From contig NZ_SNZH01000021.1 in the NCBI RefSeq assembly GCF_004363655.1, forward strand, positions 60,731 through 124,730: a stretch of DNA of 64,000 nucleotides, given 5' to 3'. The position numbers and the translations under genes were made by a program. This DNA comes from Tahibacter aquaticus (GTDB lineage Bacteria; Pseudomonadota; Gammaproteobacteria; Xanthomonadales; Rhodanobacteraceae). The notes under the pieces are model-generated. The model made no database searches and was not told the origin of the DNA. It saw only the letters and a list, made by a program, of their open reading frames with translations. Below are positions 1 to 9,022 of the stretch, piece after piece (the stretch's first letter is position 1; each line of letters begins with the position of its first letter).

Positions 1-1553
1 GCGGCCGCGAACGCCAGCGCCGAGAGCACCGGCAGATGGCCCCACAGGCGCGGCCCGGCGCCGTGCAGCATTATCACCGACCCGGCCAGGTACAGGCCCA
101 GCGTCACCAGCGCCAGGGCCAGGCGATTGCCGGTGCGCGCCAGCGTCGTTTCCAGCGGCTCCAGGCCGCGATGGTGCAGCGACAGCGCGGGCCGCCCCTC
201 GTCCAGTCGCAGCTGCCGAAGCACCTGCATCGCCACGACCGGCAACTGCTCGGCACCCTTGATCAACTTTTCGTGCAACGGGCGCCCGGTTGACTGCTGT
301 TGCAGCGTCTGCACGATGCGTTCGGCCCGATCCCCCAGAGCCCGCAGAAGGTCCAGCTCCGGATCCAGGGACCGCAGGGTGTTTTCGGCCAGGAACAGCG
401 TGCGCATCAGGACCAACAGATGACGCGGCAGCCGGAAGTGCGCGCCCGCCCCGATCCGCGCCACCCGCCAGATCGCATCTGCCATGGACCATTCGTTCAA
501 GGGCAGGGTGGCCAGGCTGCTGAGGATTTCACTGATGGCGCGGACGTAAGCCTGACGGTCAACCGGACCCGAGATGAACCCCATGGCCACTACGGCGTCG
601 AGTACATCCTGGGGTTCGTTGGCGACCAAGCCCTCAATGAGTTGCGCGAAGGCCATGCGCGCCGCGGGGTCCAGGAAACCGATGGACCCAAAGTCGTGGA
701 AGCACAGACGACCGTCCGGGAGCTCAAACAAGTTGCCGGGATGGGGATCGGCGTGGAACACCCCGGACCCCATCAGCTGGTGCACATAGGCATCGAGCAG
801 CCGTCCGGCCAGCTCGCGCCCACGCGGCGTGCGATTCCGGGACGCGATGGGTGCTCCGTGGCTGAATTCCTGGACGATCACGGCGGCCCCCACCCATGGC
901 TCGACCACGTGGGGCAACGAGAGGTAGGGGAGCGGGTCGAGCGTGTGGGCCAGACGGCGCATGTTGCGCGCTTCCTGGACCATGTCGATCTCCTGCTGCA
1001 GGGACTGCCCGAGTTCGTCGACCAGCTCCAGCGGCTGATAGCGCCGCAGACCCGGCACCAGCCACTGGCTGACGCGCACGAAGCGCCGCAGCAGCCGCAG
1101 GTCGGCATGCACCTGGGCCACGATGCCAGGCCTTCGCACCTTGACCGCGACCGTGCGCCCGTCCGGCAGCTGGGCCCGATGCACCTGGGCGACCGACGCG
1201 GCGGCAAAAGGCACCAGCTCGAACTCGGCGAAGAGTTGGTCCACGGGCTGGCCGAACGCCGATTCGATCGCCGCCACGGCCAAGGCCGACTCGAACGGGG
1301 GCACGTGGGCATGTAGCGCTTCCAGTTCCGACAGGTACGGTGCCGGCAACAGGTCCCGCCGCAGGCTCAACCCCTGGCCCAGTTTGACGAAGGTCGTGCC
1401 CAAGCCTTCGAGGGTCTCGCGCAGGCGCGCCGGCAGGCTTTCCGGGGCGCGCCGATGGCGCCGCCACCAGGTCCAGCCGAAGCCGCCCAGGGCCACGGCG
1501 ATCTGCAGGCTGCGGGGCAGGCGCGAGGTAGGCGTTGGCTGAGGGGTGTTCAT
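1..1553 (-). CDS. UbiB/AarF (ABC1) family atypical kinase, C-terminus cut by window edge
   Basis: Atypical protein-kinase-like ATPase of the UbiB/ABC1 family, members of which support ubiquinone biosynthesis or lipid homeostasis. The frame starts at 1553 and reads out of the window. Visible motifs in order are KLGQG (the family KxGQ element, about residue 52), VAQVHRA followed by TVAVKV (nucleotide-binding lysine), an EIDMVQEARN helix, FHADPHPGN (catalytic loop) and HDFGSIG (the DFG metal site). Near the far end a hydrophobic stretch suggests the usual C-terminal membrane helices. Its ATG overlaps the phosphoketolase stop by four bases (ATGA at 1550-1553), so it is translationally coupled as the last visible gene of the metabolic cluster. 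The family call is firm. Whether this is the true UbiB of quinone synthesis or a paralogue is not resolved. Confidence 0.9.
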   Translation of the reverse strand, partial: MNTPQPTPTSRLPRSLQIAVALGGFGWTWWRRHRRAPESLPARLRETLEGLGTTFVKLGQGLSLRRDLLPAPYLSELEALHAHVPPFESALAVAAIESAFGQPVDQLFAEFELVPFAAASVAQVHRAQLPDGRTVAVKVRRPGIVAQVHADLRLLRRFVRVSQWLVPGLRRYQPLELVDELGQSLQQEIDMVQEARNMRRLAHTLDPLPYLSLPHVVEPWVGAAVIVQEFSHGAPIASRNRTPRGRELAGRLLDAYVHQLMGSGVFHADPHPGNLFELPDGRLCFHDFGSIGFLDPAARMAFAQLIEGLVANEPQDVLDAVVAMGFISGPVDRQAYVRAISEILSSLATLPLNEWSMADAIWRVARIGAGAHFRLPRHLLVLMRTLFLAENTLRSLDPELDLLRALGDRAERIVQTLQQQSTGRPLHEKLIKGAEQLPVVAMQVLRQLRLDEGRPALSLHHRGLEPLETTLARTGNRLALALVTLGLYLAGSVIMLHGAGPRLWGHLPVLSALAFAA

Positions 1554-4012
1554 GCCGGGCGCGTGATCAGGGTCGGGTCGCCGCGGCCGGCCAGGGCGGC
1601 TTGCTCGTCGGCGCGCAGTCCGTCATTGAGGGGGCGACCCAGCACTGCCAGCGCCGCCGCCACCGTATGCGCCCAGGTGCAGCCGTTGGCGAACAGCAGC
1701 CCGGGCACGTCCAGCGTGCCGCCTTGGTTCACAAAGCCCAGCGCCCGCGTGGTGGCGGGCCCGGTATCGATCCGGCGCAGCGCGCCCAGGTAGGGCTCGG
1801 GCCGGGTGTGAGTCACGAACACGCGCGGAATGCCGACCGGGAAGTGACGCAGCACCACCGCATCGGGCAGCACGTAGGCCGCCTCCCGCGCGTCGCGCCC
1901 GGTCCGCAGTCGCCCCGGCTCACCGACGTAAATCACCGCCGCAGTGATGCCGGCCTCGTGTAGACGCCGATGCGCCCGCAAAACCTCGCCAAGTTGGTAG
2001 CTGCCCGTGGCGGCCAACAATACGGCAGCCGTGTCGGGGTCGCCGTGCAGCAAGAGCAGGCCCTCGTCTGCCAACAGGCGGGCCTGCGCCGGCGTCAGCC
2101 GATTCGGGACCTCGCGTTTGGGCACGACCAGCGCCGTGATCGTGCCCAGGGCTTGGATACTGTGGGTAAGGGCCGCCATGGCGCTGTTGCCGTCGGGCGG
2201 GAAACACACGCGCGCACCGTCCGCCATTTCGCCGAGCAAGGCCTCGGCCAGGGTCGGGTCCTGATGCGACTGCTCGTTCTTGGCGTTTTCCCAGGTGTGC
2301 GAGGTCAGCACGACCGGCACGCCCAGCCAGCCCGGCGACCGACCTGCCTCGCGCTGATGCCGCGCGAAGATGAGTTCCTGGCGAAGGGCCCCGAGCATCT
2401 TGGGCGCAAAGGCTTCGTAGGTGACCACGAGGTTGAGCCCGCCCTTGTTGGCCAAGGCCGCGCAGACCACGGCCTCTTCGTTGAGCGCCGTAATCACGGC
2501 GCCAGTCCGCGATTCCGCCACTCCTGGCTCGGGGACGTGCACCCGGTGCTTGAGCAGGTCCAAGGTCGTATCGAGCTTGTTGCTGCGCAGCTCGTCGGGA
2601 TTGCCCACGCGCGGCCGCAGATGGGGATTGGCCTGCACGAGCCGTACGAACTGGCCGTCCAAGGCGGCCATGGGCGATCCCGCGGAACCGGCTTCGGCCC
2701 ACGCCGGTGTCGGCGCGGCCTGCAAGATGACCTGACGCGCGGCGAGGGCGTGGTCCCGCTCCCGCGGTCGGCCCTGGGCGCCATGCGTGTTGAGGGCCGC
2801 GACCGCCGAGAGCAACTCGGCGGCCGGCACATACAGGGGCGCGCAGCCGGCATTGAACTGGTCGCGCGCCGCAGCGTCGCGGTGGGGATTGCCGGACAGG
2901 GGCAGGTTGTGAGCGGCGTTCGTGCCGGCACCCGGGAACCCGAAGCCCTTGGGCGCTTCGGCCACGCCGTAACGCAGTGGGATCCGGAAATCGCCCTCGG
3001 GATGCAGCGCCGCCGCCTCGGCGCAGGCCTGCAGCCGCGACTCGATCACGTGGATACCCCAGGCAATGCTGGCCGGATCGCGGCCGTCCAGGCCAATGGG
3101 CTCGAAGCCATTGAGCCGCAGGTGGCGGTACAGCCAGTCCTCGCCGCCCTGTTGCTCGATCTGGCTGCGTTGCTCGATGCGCCGGCCGTTGAGCACCATG
3201 ATCGGCGCCACCAGCCCCGAATCGTCGGGGCGCCACCAGCGCGGCGCCCAGTCGCCGCCGCGCTGCTCTTCGAACGCCCCGTCGCTGACGAACGCGACCA
3301 ACCGCTCCCCGGGCAGCGGCGCGTGCACGTAGTGCAGCTCGGCAAAGCCCAGGTAACCGCCCTCCTGCAGGCCGCCGGCAGTGTGGGCGTTGACGTGCGA
3401 GCCCAGCGGCGAGGCCGGGCGGCCCTCCGGGGTGAGTTCGTAGGAGTAGAAGTCGCCGACGAAGCGCGCCAACTGCGGCTCGTCCAGGCCGTAGCGGGCC
3501 GCATGCGCCGGGCTCATGTTGTCGACGATCACATTGAGCGCATCGATGGCCGCCACGCAGTGACCCTGTCCCATCATCCAGGCGCGGGTCACCCCGTCGA
3601 GTGCATTCATTGCCAGGTAGCCGGTGTAGGCCGGCACCATGTTCAAGGCGCCGCCGGTATGGCCCTCGGGCTGCGGCTTGAAGTCCTCGGCCGCCATCGG
3701 GCTGCCGTCCAGCCGGACCCGTCGGGCGTAGGTCATGTGCGCCACCAACCACATGCCGGCGCTGGCCACGCGGTCGGCCGCCCTCAGGCGCCGGTAGCCG
3801 GTCGCGGTATCGGGCAGGGCGCCGGTCGCGACCAGTTCCTCGAGCATCGCGCGCACGCGCAGCTGCGTGAGCGGCGTGTGCGCGATGACGCCATAGCCGG
3901 CGGCCCAGGCGGCGAAGGCCGGCTCGGCCTGGGCGTAGCGCCGGGCCAACTGGTCCATCCGGTGCTGGTCTATGGCGCTCAGGGCGCTGGCGGGACAGGT
4001 CAGGTCGTTCAT
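1550..4012 (-). CDS. xfp: Phosphoketolase (xylulose-5-P/fructose-6-P type, divergent subfamily)
   Basis: Thiamine-diphosphate enzyme of 820 residues that would split xylulose 5-phosphate (or fructose 6-phosphate) with phosphate into acetyl phosphate and glyceraldehyde 3-phosphate (or erythrose 4-phosphate) in the cytosol. Length is close to the family norm of about 800. Recognisable blocks are GHTGGALNMVPAYTGYLAM in the N-terminal TPP half, EGGYLGFAELHYVHA, KLDTTLDLLKHRVH, and the very characteristic SHTWENAKNEQSHQDP in the pyrimidine-binding half. The start at 4012 was preferred over an upstream in-frame ATG at 4183 because it has a GGAG ribosome site and the longer frame would run through the PRPP synthase gene. 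It follows that gene by about 40 bases, which suggests pentose phosphate from nucleotide breakdown is a substrate source. Confidence 0.92.
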   Translation of the reverse strand: MNDLTCPASALSAIDQHRMDQLARRYAQAEPAFAAWAAGYGVIAHTPLTQLRVRAMLEELVATGALPDTATGYRRLRAADRVASAGMWLVAHMTYARRVRLDGSPMAAEDFKPQPEGHTGGALNMVPAYTGYLAMNALDGVTRAWMMGQGHCVAAIDALNVIVDNMSPAHAARYGLDEPQLARFVGDFYSYELTPEGRPASPLGSHVNAHTAGGLQEGGYLGFAELHYVHAPLPGERLVAFVSDGAFEEQRGGDWAPRWWRPDDSGLVAPIMVLNGRRIEQRSQIEQQGGEDWLYRHLRLNGFEPIGLDGRDPASIAWGIHVIESRLQACAEAAALHPEGDFRIPLRYGVAEAPKGFGFPGAGTNAAHNLPLSGNPHRDAAARDQFNAGCAPLYVPAAELLSAVAALNTHGAQGRPRERDHALAARQVILQAAPTPAWAEAGSAGSPMAALDGQFVRLVQANPHLRPRVGNPDELRSNKLDTTLDLLKHRVHVPEPGVAESRTGAVITALNEEAVVCAALANKGGLNLVVTYEAFAPKMLGALRQELIFARHQREAGRSPGWLGVPVVLTSHTWENAKNEQSHQDPTLAEALLGEMADGARVCFPPDGNSAMAALTHSIQALGTITALVVPKREVPNRLTPAQARLLADEGLLLLHGDPDTAAVLLAATGSYQLGEVLRAHRRLHEAGITAAVIYVGEPGRLRTGRDAREAAYVLPDAVVLRHFPVGIPRVFVTHTRPEPYLGALRRIDTGPATTRALGFVNQGGTLDVPGLLFANGCTWAHTVAAALAVLGRPLNDGLRADEQAALAGRGDPTLITRPA

Positions 4013-4052
4013 CGGATCTCCAGGGCACAGGCGGGGGCGAGGGCGGCGCGCA

Positions 4053-4970
4053 TCACAGGGCGGCCAGGGACGGGGTGCGCTCGGCCAGCAGCGCCTCGCA
4101 GGCCACGGCCAGGAGCGGCGCCATCGCAATAGCGTTGCAGGCCGGGTGGGCAATGGTGTCGGTGCTGACGACGCGCTGGGCACCCGCGGCCAGCAGGCGT
4201 TCGTACGCGTCCTCGGAGAACACCGCGTGGGTGACCAGGCACGTGGCGGCGGGCAAGCCCAACGCCGAAAGATGCTTGAGGGTTTCGATCATCGTGTGGC
4301 CCGAGGAAACGATGTCATCGACCACCACCGGCGTGCGGCCGCGGGCGGCAATGGGGTCGGGCAGGCTCACCTGCACGGCGCGATCCCCCTCCCGGATCTT
4401 GGCCAGTACCTGGAACGGCACCTGCGCCCGGTCGGCGATGTCGCCAACCCACTGCGCCGACTCGCTGTCCGGGCCAATCAGGATCGCGTCGGGCACGTTG
4501 GCCTGCACCCAAGCCGCCATGGCCGGGGCCGCCGCCACATGGCGGGTGGGGATCGAGAACAAGCCGTCCAGGCGCGGGTTGCGGTGCAGGTGCGGATCCA
4601 CCGTCACCAGCCAGTCGACGCTTTGCTCCAGGAAGCGGGCAAAGATCGGCGCGCTGATCGCTTCGCCGGGATGGAAGCGGGTGTCCTGGCGCATGTAGGG
4701 CAGGTACGGGGCGACCAGGCCGACCGAGCGGGCGCCCAGCTCGCGGGCAGTCTCGGCGACCAGGCGCAGCGCCAATGCGACCGAGTCCGCATGCCTCAGT
4801 CCGGCCACCAACACCACGTCGGCGCCCTCGAGTTGGGCGTCGAGCGTCACCAGCGATTCGCCGTCAGGGAACCGGCGCCAGCCCACGGGCGCCACGCGAG
4901 CCTGCAGGCGCGCCCCCAGCTCGACCGCCAAGGGTTGCAAATCGGGAAAGGGGATCAGGACGCGGCTCAT
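4053..4970 (-). CDS. prs: Ribose-phosphate pyrophosphokinase family protein
   Basis: PRPP-synthase-like protein of 305 residues, which normally transfers pyrophosphate from ATP to ribose 5-phosphate. The N-terminal half shows the FPDGES segment and the ATP-contact stretch YMRQDTRFHPGEAIS. The C-terminal half carries the PRPP-binding loop VVVDDIVSSGHTM. It is a divergent member, slightly shorter than the housekeeping enzyme, and is probably not the only Prs of the cell. Its ATG overlaps the stop of the upstream phosphorylase (ATGA, 4967-4970). In this setting it could work in reverse or as a salvage enzyme, linking PRPP/ribose phosphates to the phosphorylase; that role is inference from neighbours. 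Confidence 0.88.
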   Translation of the reverse strand: MSRVLIPFPDLQPLAVELGARLQARVAPVGWRRFPDGESLVTLDAQLEGADVVLVAGLRHADSVALALRLVAETARELGARSVGLVAPYLPYMRQDTRFHPGEAISAPIFARFLEQSVDWLVTVDPHLHRNPRLDGLFSIPTRHVAAAPAMAAWVQANVPDAILIGPDSESAQWVGDIADRAQVPFQVLAKIREGDRAVQVSLPDPIAARGRTPVVVDDIVSSGHTMIETLKHLSALGLPAATCLVTHAVFSEDAYERLLAAGAQRVVSTDTIAHPACNAIAMAPLLAVACEALLAERTPSLAAL

Positions 4971-6478
4971 GGGGCCTCCAGGGACAGGATGTCGGGGTGC
5001 GCGTGGGCGTAGGCCAGGGCGTAGTCGCGCTCGCCGGGGGACTGGGCGTGCACGGTGTACAGCGGCTGCCCGGCGGCGATGGCATCCCCGATGCGCACGG
5101 TGCAGACGACGCCGGCCAAGGCCGCGCCGGGCGCGCCTGCCAGCTTGGCCACCTTGGCCAGGCGCCGGTTGTCGATCGCGGCGATGCGCCCGGCACGGGG
5201 GGCCACCACCGGTGCCTGGAAGGGCGCTTCGCCTGGTTCCGTGAAGCCGCCTTGCGCCTCGCAGATAGCCAGGAACTTGGCCCAGGCGCGACCGGAGTCC
5301 AGCGCCTGCGTGGCCAAGGCCAGTCCCTGACCGGGCGGTGTGCCGGGCGCGAGCTCGAGCAAGGCGCCGGCGACGGCCAAAGCCCGCGTGCGCAAGTCGG
5401 CCGGGGCCTCGGGCGCGCCGCGCAGTACGGCCAGCACATCGCGAGCCTCCAGCGCCGGGCCGATGCCCACGCCGACCGGCTGTCGCCCGTCGGTGCGCAG
5501 GACGGCGAGCATCAGCCCCATTGCGGACGCGGTGTCGGTCAGCCGTGCTGCCAGCGCTTGCGCCGCGCCGTCGGACCGTACCTTGGCCGTGGGCCCGACG
5601 GGCATGTCGATCAGCACGTGACTCGCGCCGGCGGCGACCTTCTTGGACAGCACGCTGGCAACGAGTTGCCCATCGCTGTCGAAGTCCAGCGGCCGCTCGA
5701 CCCGGATCAGCACGTCGTCGGCCGGACTCAGGCGCACATTGCCGCCCCAGACGATACAGCCGCCTTCGCGTTCGACCACCCGCCGCATCGCCGCCAGATC
5801 CAGCGCCACCGGCGCCATGACTTCCATCGTGTCGGCGGTGCCGGCCGGCGACGTGATCGCCCGCGAGGAGGTTTTGGGGATGCGATGCCCCAGCGCCGCG
5901 ATGATCGCGACCACGATCGGGGTGGTGCGGTTGCCGGGCAAGCCACCCACGCAGTGCTTGTCCAGCACCGGGCCGCCGCCCCAGTCCAGGGTCTGGCCCA
6001 CGGCCACCATCGCTCGAGTCAAGGACAGGGTTTCGCCATGGTCCAGGCGTTCGCCGGCGCAGGCGGTCACGAACGCCGCCAGTTCGATGTCCGAAAGCCG
6101 GTTGGCGGCCGTATCACGCATCAGGGCCAGGCAATCTGCGTCGCCCAGGCGCGCCCCGAACACCTTGGCCCGCAGGGCCCCGGCCGACGCGGCCGGCTCG
6201 GGATGCTGGAAGGTGGCAAACGCCCCCGCGTCGGGCCCGACGGCCGACCAGGCGGCGTCCGAGAGCGCGACCTCGTCGACCGCCAGGTGATCACCCGTCA
6301 CGACGTTCAGGGTGGCGATCACCTCTCGGTCGCCCACCTGCATCTGCACGCGGGTCAGGGCCGCAAAGCCCTCCGAGCGGCAGACCGGGCAGTCGCGGTG
6401 CATGTAGACCACCGGCTGCTGGTAGGTGTCGATGCCGGCGCGCACGACGCGCAGGCGGGTGTGGGCGTGCTCGGTCAT
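4967..6478 (-). CDS. Thymidine/AMP phosphorylase family protein (long, archaeal-like form)
   Basis: Nucleoside or nucleotide phosphorylase of 503 residues. It shows the pyrimidine-phosphorylase signature region KHCVGGLPGNRTTPIVV followed by KTSSRAITSPAGTADTMEV, the phosphate and substrate-binding glycine-rich segments. The extra N-terminal domain of about 85 residues and the total length fit the long subfamily that includes archaeal AMP phosphorylase and bacterial annotated thymidine phosphorylases, unlike the 430-440 residue DeoA. Substrate (nucleoside versus NMP) cannot be decided from sequence alone. It is coupled by 4-base overlaps to both the beta-CASP nuclease upstream and the PRPP synthase downstream, which fits a pathway from RNA or nucleotides to ribose phosphate. 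Confidence 0.9.
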   Translation of the reverse strand: MTEHAHTRLRVVRAGIDTYQQPVVYMHRDCPVCRSEGFAALTRVQMQVGDREVIATLNVVTGDHLAVDEVALSDAAWSAVGPDAGAFATFQHPEPAASAGALRAKVFGARLGDADCLALMRDTAANRLSDIELAAFVTACAGERLDHGETLSLTRAMVAVGQTLDWGGGPVLDKHCVGGLPGNRTTPIVVAIIAALGHRIPKTSSRAITSPAGTADTMEVMAPVALDLAAMRRVVEREGGCIVWGGNVRLSPADDVLIRVERPLDFDSDGQLVASVLSKKVAAGASHVLIDMPVGPTAKVRSDGAAQALAARLTDTASAMGLMLAVLRTDGRQPVGVGIGPALEARDVLAVLRGAPEAPADLRTRALAVAGALLELAPGTPPGQGLALATQALDSGRAWAKFLAICEAQGGFTEPGEAPFQAPVVAPRAGRIAAIDNRRLAKVAKLAGAPGAALAGVVCTVRIGDAIAAGQPLYTVHAQSPGERDYALAYAHAHPDILSLEAP

Positions 6479-7866
6479 GCCGCCGCCTCGCCGCCGAGCG
6501 GCACCCGTTCCAGATGCTCAGGGACGCGGCAGTGCCAGCCGAGCTCGCGTTCGATGCGGCCGCGCAGCGCATCGGCCGCATCGGGCTCGCCATGGGTGAT
6601 GTAGGTCATCTTGGGCGTGACCGGGGCCGGGCGCAGCCAGGCGAGCAACTCCTCGCTGTCGGCGTGGCCGGAGAAGCTCTCCATCGCAATCACTTCGGCA
6701 TTGATCGGCACCTCCTGCCCGAAGATGCGCAACGACTTCTCGCCGCGCACGAGCGCTGCGCCGCGGGTGCCACCGGCCTGGTAGCCGGCCAGCAGGATCG
6801 CGTTGCGCGAGTCCTGGCCAAAGGCCACCAGGTGGTGCAAGACCCGGCCACCGGTGAGCATGCCGCTGGCGGAAATGATGATCATCGGCCCACGCTGCAT
6901 ATTGAGCGCCTTGGACTCCTCCACGGTGCGCACCATGGTCGCGAGCTCATACATGTCCCGGCACTCGGCGTCGGTGACGTGGTGCTCGCCGTGGTGGCGG
7001 TGATACAGGTCAGTGGCATTGATCGCCATCGGGCTGTTGAGATAGACCGGGACGCGCGGAATCTCGCCGCGCTGGCGCAGCCGCGCGATATGCAGCATCA
7101 GGGCCTGGGCACGGCCGACCGCGAAGGCGGGGATCACGATCACACCGCCGCGGGCCGCGACCCGCTTGATCACCGGCGCGAGCTCCGCCTCGGCGTCGGC
7201 GGTGGGATGGCGGCGGTTGCCGTAGGTGGACTCGCACACCAGCACGTCGGCGCCCTCGAACGGCGCGGGGGCCTTCATCAGCGCGTCGCTGGCGCGACCC
7301 AGATCGCCGGTGAAATGCAGCCGACGGCCGTCGATGGTGAGCGCAATCTGGGCGGCACCGAGAATATGGCCGGCGGGGATGAAACGGGCGCTGACGCCCG
7401 GCGCCAGGGTCTGCGGCTCCAGGAAGGGGCGGCCCTCGAAGCGGGTCAGGCAGGTCATCGCATCCTCCTGCGTGTAGAGGGGGAGTGGATTGGCGTGCTT
7501 GGAGTAGCCCTTCTTCTTGGCGTAGCGCGCTTCTTCCTCTTGTAGATGACCGCTGTCGGGCAGCAAGAGCTGGCTGAGGTCGCGGGTGGCCTCGGTGCAC
7601 AGGATCTTGCCGGTAAAGCCCTGCTTGACCAGGGCCGGGAGATAGCCGGCGTGGTCGAGATGGGCGTGGGTCAGCAGCACGGTGTCGATCGAGGCCGGCG
7701 CGACGGGGAACTCGGCCCAGTTGCGCTCGCGCAGCTGCTTGTAGCCCTGGAACAGGCCGCAATCGACCAGGATGCGTTGGCCCGCCGCCTGGACCAGGTA
7801 GCGTGAGCCGGTAACGGTGCCGGCGGCGCCGAGGAAGTGCAGGGAGCGTGTTGATGCGGAAGCCAT
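6475..7866 (-). CDS. MBL-fold beta-CASP exonuclease/RNase (Ysh1/CPSF73-like)
   Basis: Metallo-beta-lactamase protein of 463 residues with a beta-CASP insert, a family of RNA/DNA processing nucleases. Near the N-terminus are LHFLGAAGTVTGSRY and the zinc motif THAHLDHAG; later come HILGAAQIAL, GDLGR, the beta-CASP segment ISASGMLTGGRVLHHL, SGHADSEELLAWL and a terminal ITHGEPD histidine. All metal ligands expected for an active enzyme appear present. Start 7866 was chosen because homology begins just after it and AAGGA lies upstream; the frame is open further but with non-conserved Pro/Arg-rich sequence. It overlaps the phosphorylase start by four bases. An RNA-degrading step feeding nucleotides to the next genes is plausible but inferred. 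Confidence 0.9.
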   Translation of the reverse strand: MASASTRSLHFLGAAGTVTGSRYLVQAAGQRILVDCGLFQGYKQLRERNWAEFPVAPASIDTVLLTHAHLDHAGYLPALVKQGFTGKILCTEATRDLSQLLLPDSGHLQEEEARYAKKKGYSKHANPLPLYTQEDAMTCLTRFEGRPFLEPQTLAPGVSARFIPAGHILGAAQIALTIDGRRLHFTGDLGRASDALMKAPAPFEGADVLVCESTYGNRRHPTADAEAELAPVIKRVAARGGVIVIPAFAVGRAQALMLHIARLRQRGEIPRVPVYLNSPMAINATDLYHRHHGEHHVTDAECRDMYELATMVRTVEESKALNMQRGPMIIISASGMLTGGRVLHHLVAFGQDSRNAILLAGYQAGGTRGAALVRGEKSLRIFGQEVPINAEVIAMESFSGHADSEELLAWLRPAPVTPKMTYITHGEPDAADALRGRIERELGWHCRVPEHLERVPLGGEAAA

Positions 7867-7988
7867 GGGGGTAGTCCTTGAAAGGGAGAGAAGGGGCCGG
7901 GTGGACGGCGGTCGGGACGGGGCGCCCGCCGGGAAGCGCCCGACGGGGGCGGTCAGGGCGGGGCCGCGGGGCCGCGAGCGACGGTCGT

Positions 7989-8390
7989 TCATGGCCGGGG
8001 CAACGCGACGGTGTCGTGGATGCCGGGCTTGCCGGTGATGATTTCGGCGGTGGCGTAATGCTCGTCAAACAGCGAGGTGATGCGCACCGTGCCGGACCGT
8101 TCCCGGCGGTAGCGCGGACCGGCCTGCGGGTCCGAGCCGGTGACGCGCTGCTGGCGGAACGCGTCGAGCACTTGACCGACCTGGACGGCGCCTTTCTCGC
8201 CCACGCACAACACCAAGCGGCCGTGCGGGACCTCCAGGATGTGGCCTCGCATACGCACCGTATGCCGGCACGGATCCTCTGGTCCGCACGCCGTGCTCCC
8301 GAGGACGAGCAGCGCGACGAGCGCGGCGCGGGTGGATCGGCGCCAAGGCGTCGGGGCGCGAGGGAACTGAATCCAGGGAAGTAGGGTCAT
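7989..8390 (-). CDS. Small lipoprotein, tandem paralogue 3 of 3
   Basis: Predicted lipoprotein of 133 residues of unknown function. A basic N-terminus and hydrophobic helix lead to the lipobox LGSTAC (cleavage before the Cys of CGPEDPC). The mature part resembles the two genes to its right: MRGHILE, LVLCVGEK, VGQVLDA, GTVRIT, HYATAEIITGKP and a final DTV. Start 8390 has AAGGAG upstream. It lies about 120 bases from the nuclease gene and may belong to the same transcript as the copper-type ATPase. It is probably a periplasmic metal- or envelope-stress component; function is unknown. Confidence 0.75.
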   Translation of the reverse strand: MTLLPWIQFPRAPTPWRRSTRAALVALLVLGSTACGPEDPCRHTVRMRGHILEVPHGRLVLCVGEKGAVQVGQVLDAFRQQRVTGSDPQAGPRYRRERSGTVRITSLFDEHYATAEIITGKPGIHDTVALPRP

Positions 8391-8502
8391 GACGAGACTC
8401 CTTGGAGGAAAAGGGCGTGTGTGCGGCACGCCGTTCCGGGGCCACGGGCGGCGCCAGCCGCGGCCCACGGGGTCTGCCAACAATGCCGCCGGCGTCGTTC
8501 GC

Positions 8503-8904
8503 TCATGGCCGGACCAACTCGACGGTGTCGTGGAGACCGGGCTTGCCATCGACGACTTCGGCGACGGCGTAGTGGTCGTCCCTCAACGCGGTGATGCGCA
8601 CGGTGCCGGTGGGCTGGCGCTGGTAGCGCGAGCCCGCTTGTGGACCCCTGTCCGAGAGGCGCCTATGGCTGATCGCCGCGAATACCTGACCGACACGGGC
8701 ACCGTCTTTCTCGCCCACGCACAGGATCAAGCCTTCGTGCGTGGACTCCAGGATGTGGCCCCGCATGAGGACCTCATGCCGGTAGGGGTTTTCCGGACCG
8801 CAGGCCGTCATCCCCGAGACCAGTAGCACCGCAACGGCGGCGAGGGCACTTCGGCGCCAAGACGCGTGGACGCGATGGCGCCGAAACCACGGGATCAGGA
8901 TCAT
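8503..8904 (-). CDS. Small lipoprotein, tandem paralogue 2 of 3
   Basis: Predicted lipoprotein of 133 residues, clearly related to its neighbours on both sides. The export signal ends in VSGMTAC, a good lipobox, followed by GPENPYRHE. Shared blocks with its paralogues are VLMRGHILE, LILCVGEKDGARVGQVF, GTVRIT, HYAVAEVVDGKPGLHDTVEL. A single conserved Cys sits in the LCVGE block in addition to the lipidated one. The function is not recognised. The location directly downstream of the P-type ATPase and the repeated gene order argue for a role at the outer face of the cell, perhaps in metal handling. Confidence 0.75.
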   Translation of the reverse strand: MILIPWFRRHRVHASWRRSALAAVAVLLVSGMTACGPENPYRHEVLMRGHILESTHEGLILCVGEKDGARVGQVFAAISHRRLSDRGPQAGSRYQRQPTGTVRITALRDDHYAVAEVVDGKPGLHDTVELVRP

Positions 8905-9022
8905 GACGGGAAGCCTCGGAAAGAAGGGGCGGTCCGGGACGTGTGCACCCGCGGGCAGGCACCCGCGACAACGCTATCGGCCACGAGGGCCGACCGGCGT
9001 GGCCACGGGTGCCGGGCGCCCA

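Noticed and set aside
1970..4132. Long plus-strand open frame (720 codons) opposite phosphoketolase
   Set aside because: Composition is His/Arg/Gln-rich and without domains; it is the antisense shadow of a clearly recognised enzyme in GC-rich DNA.
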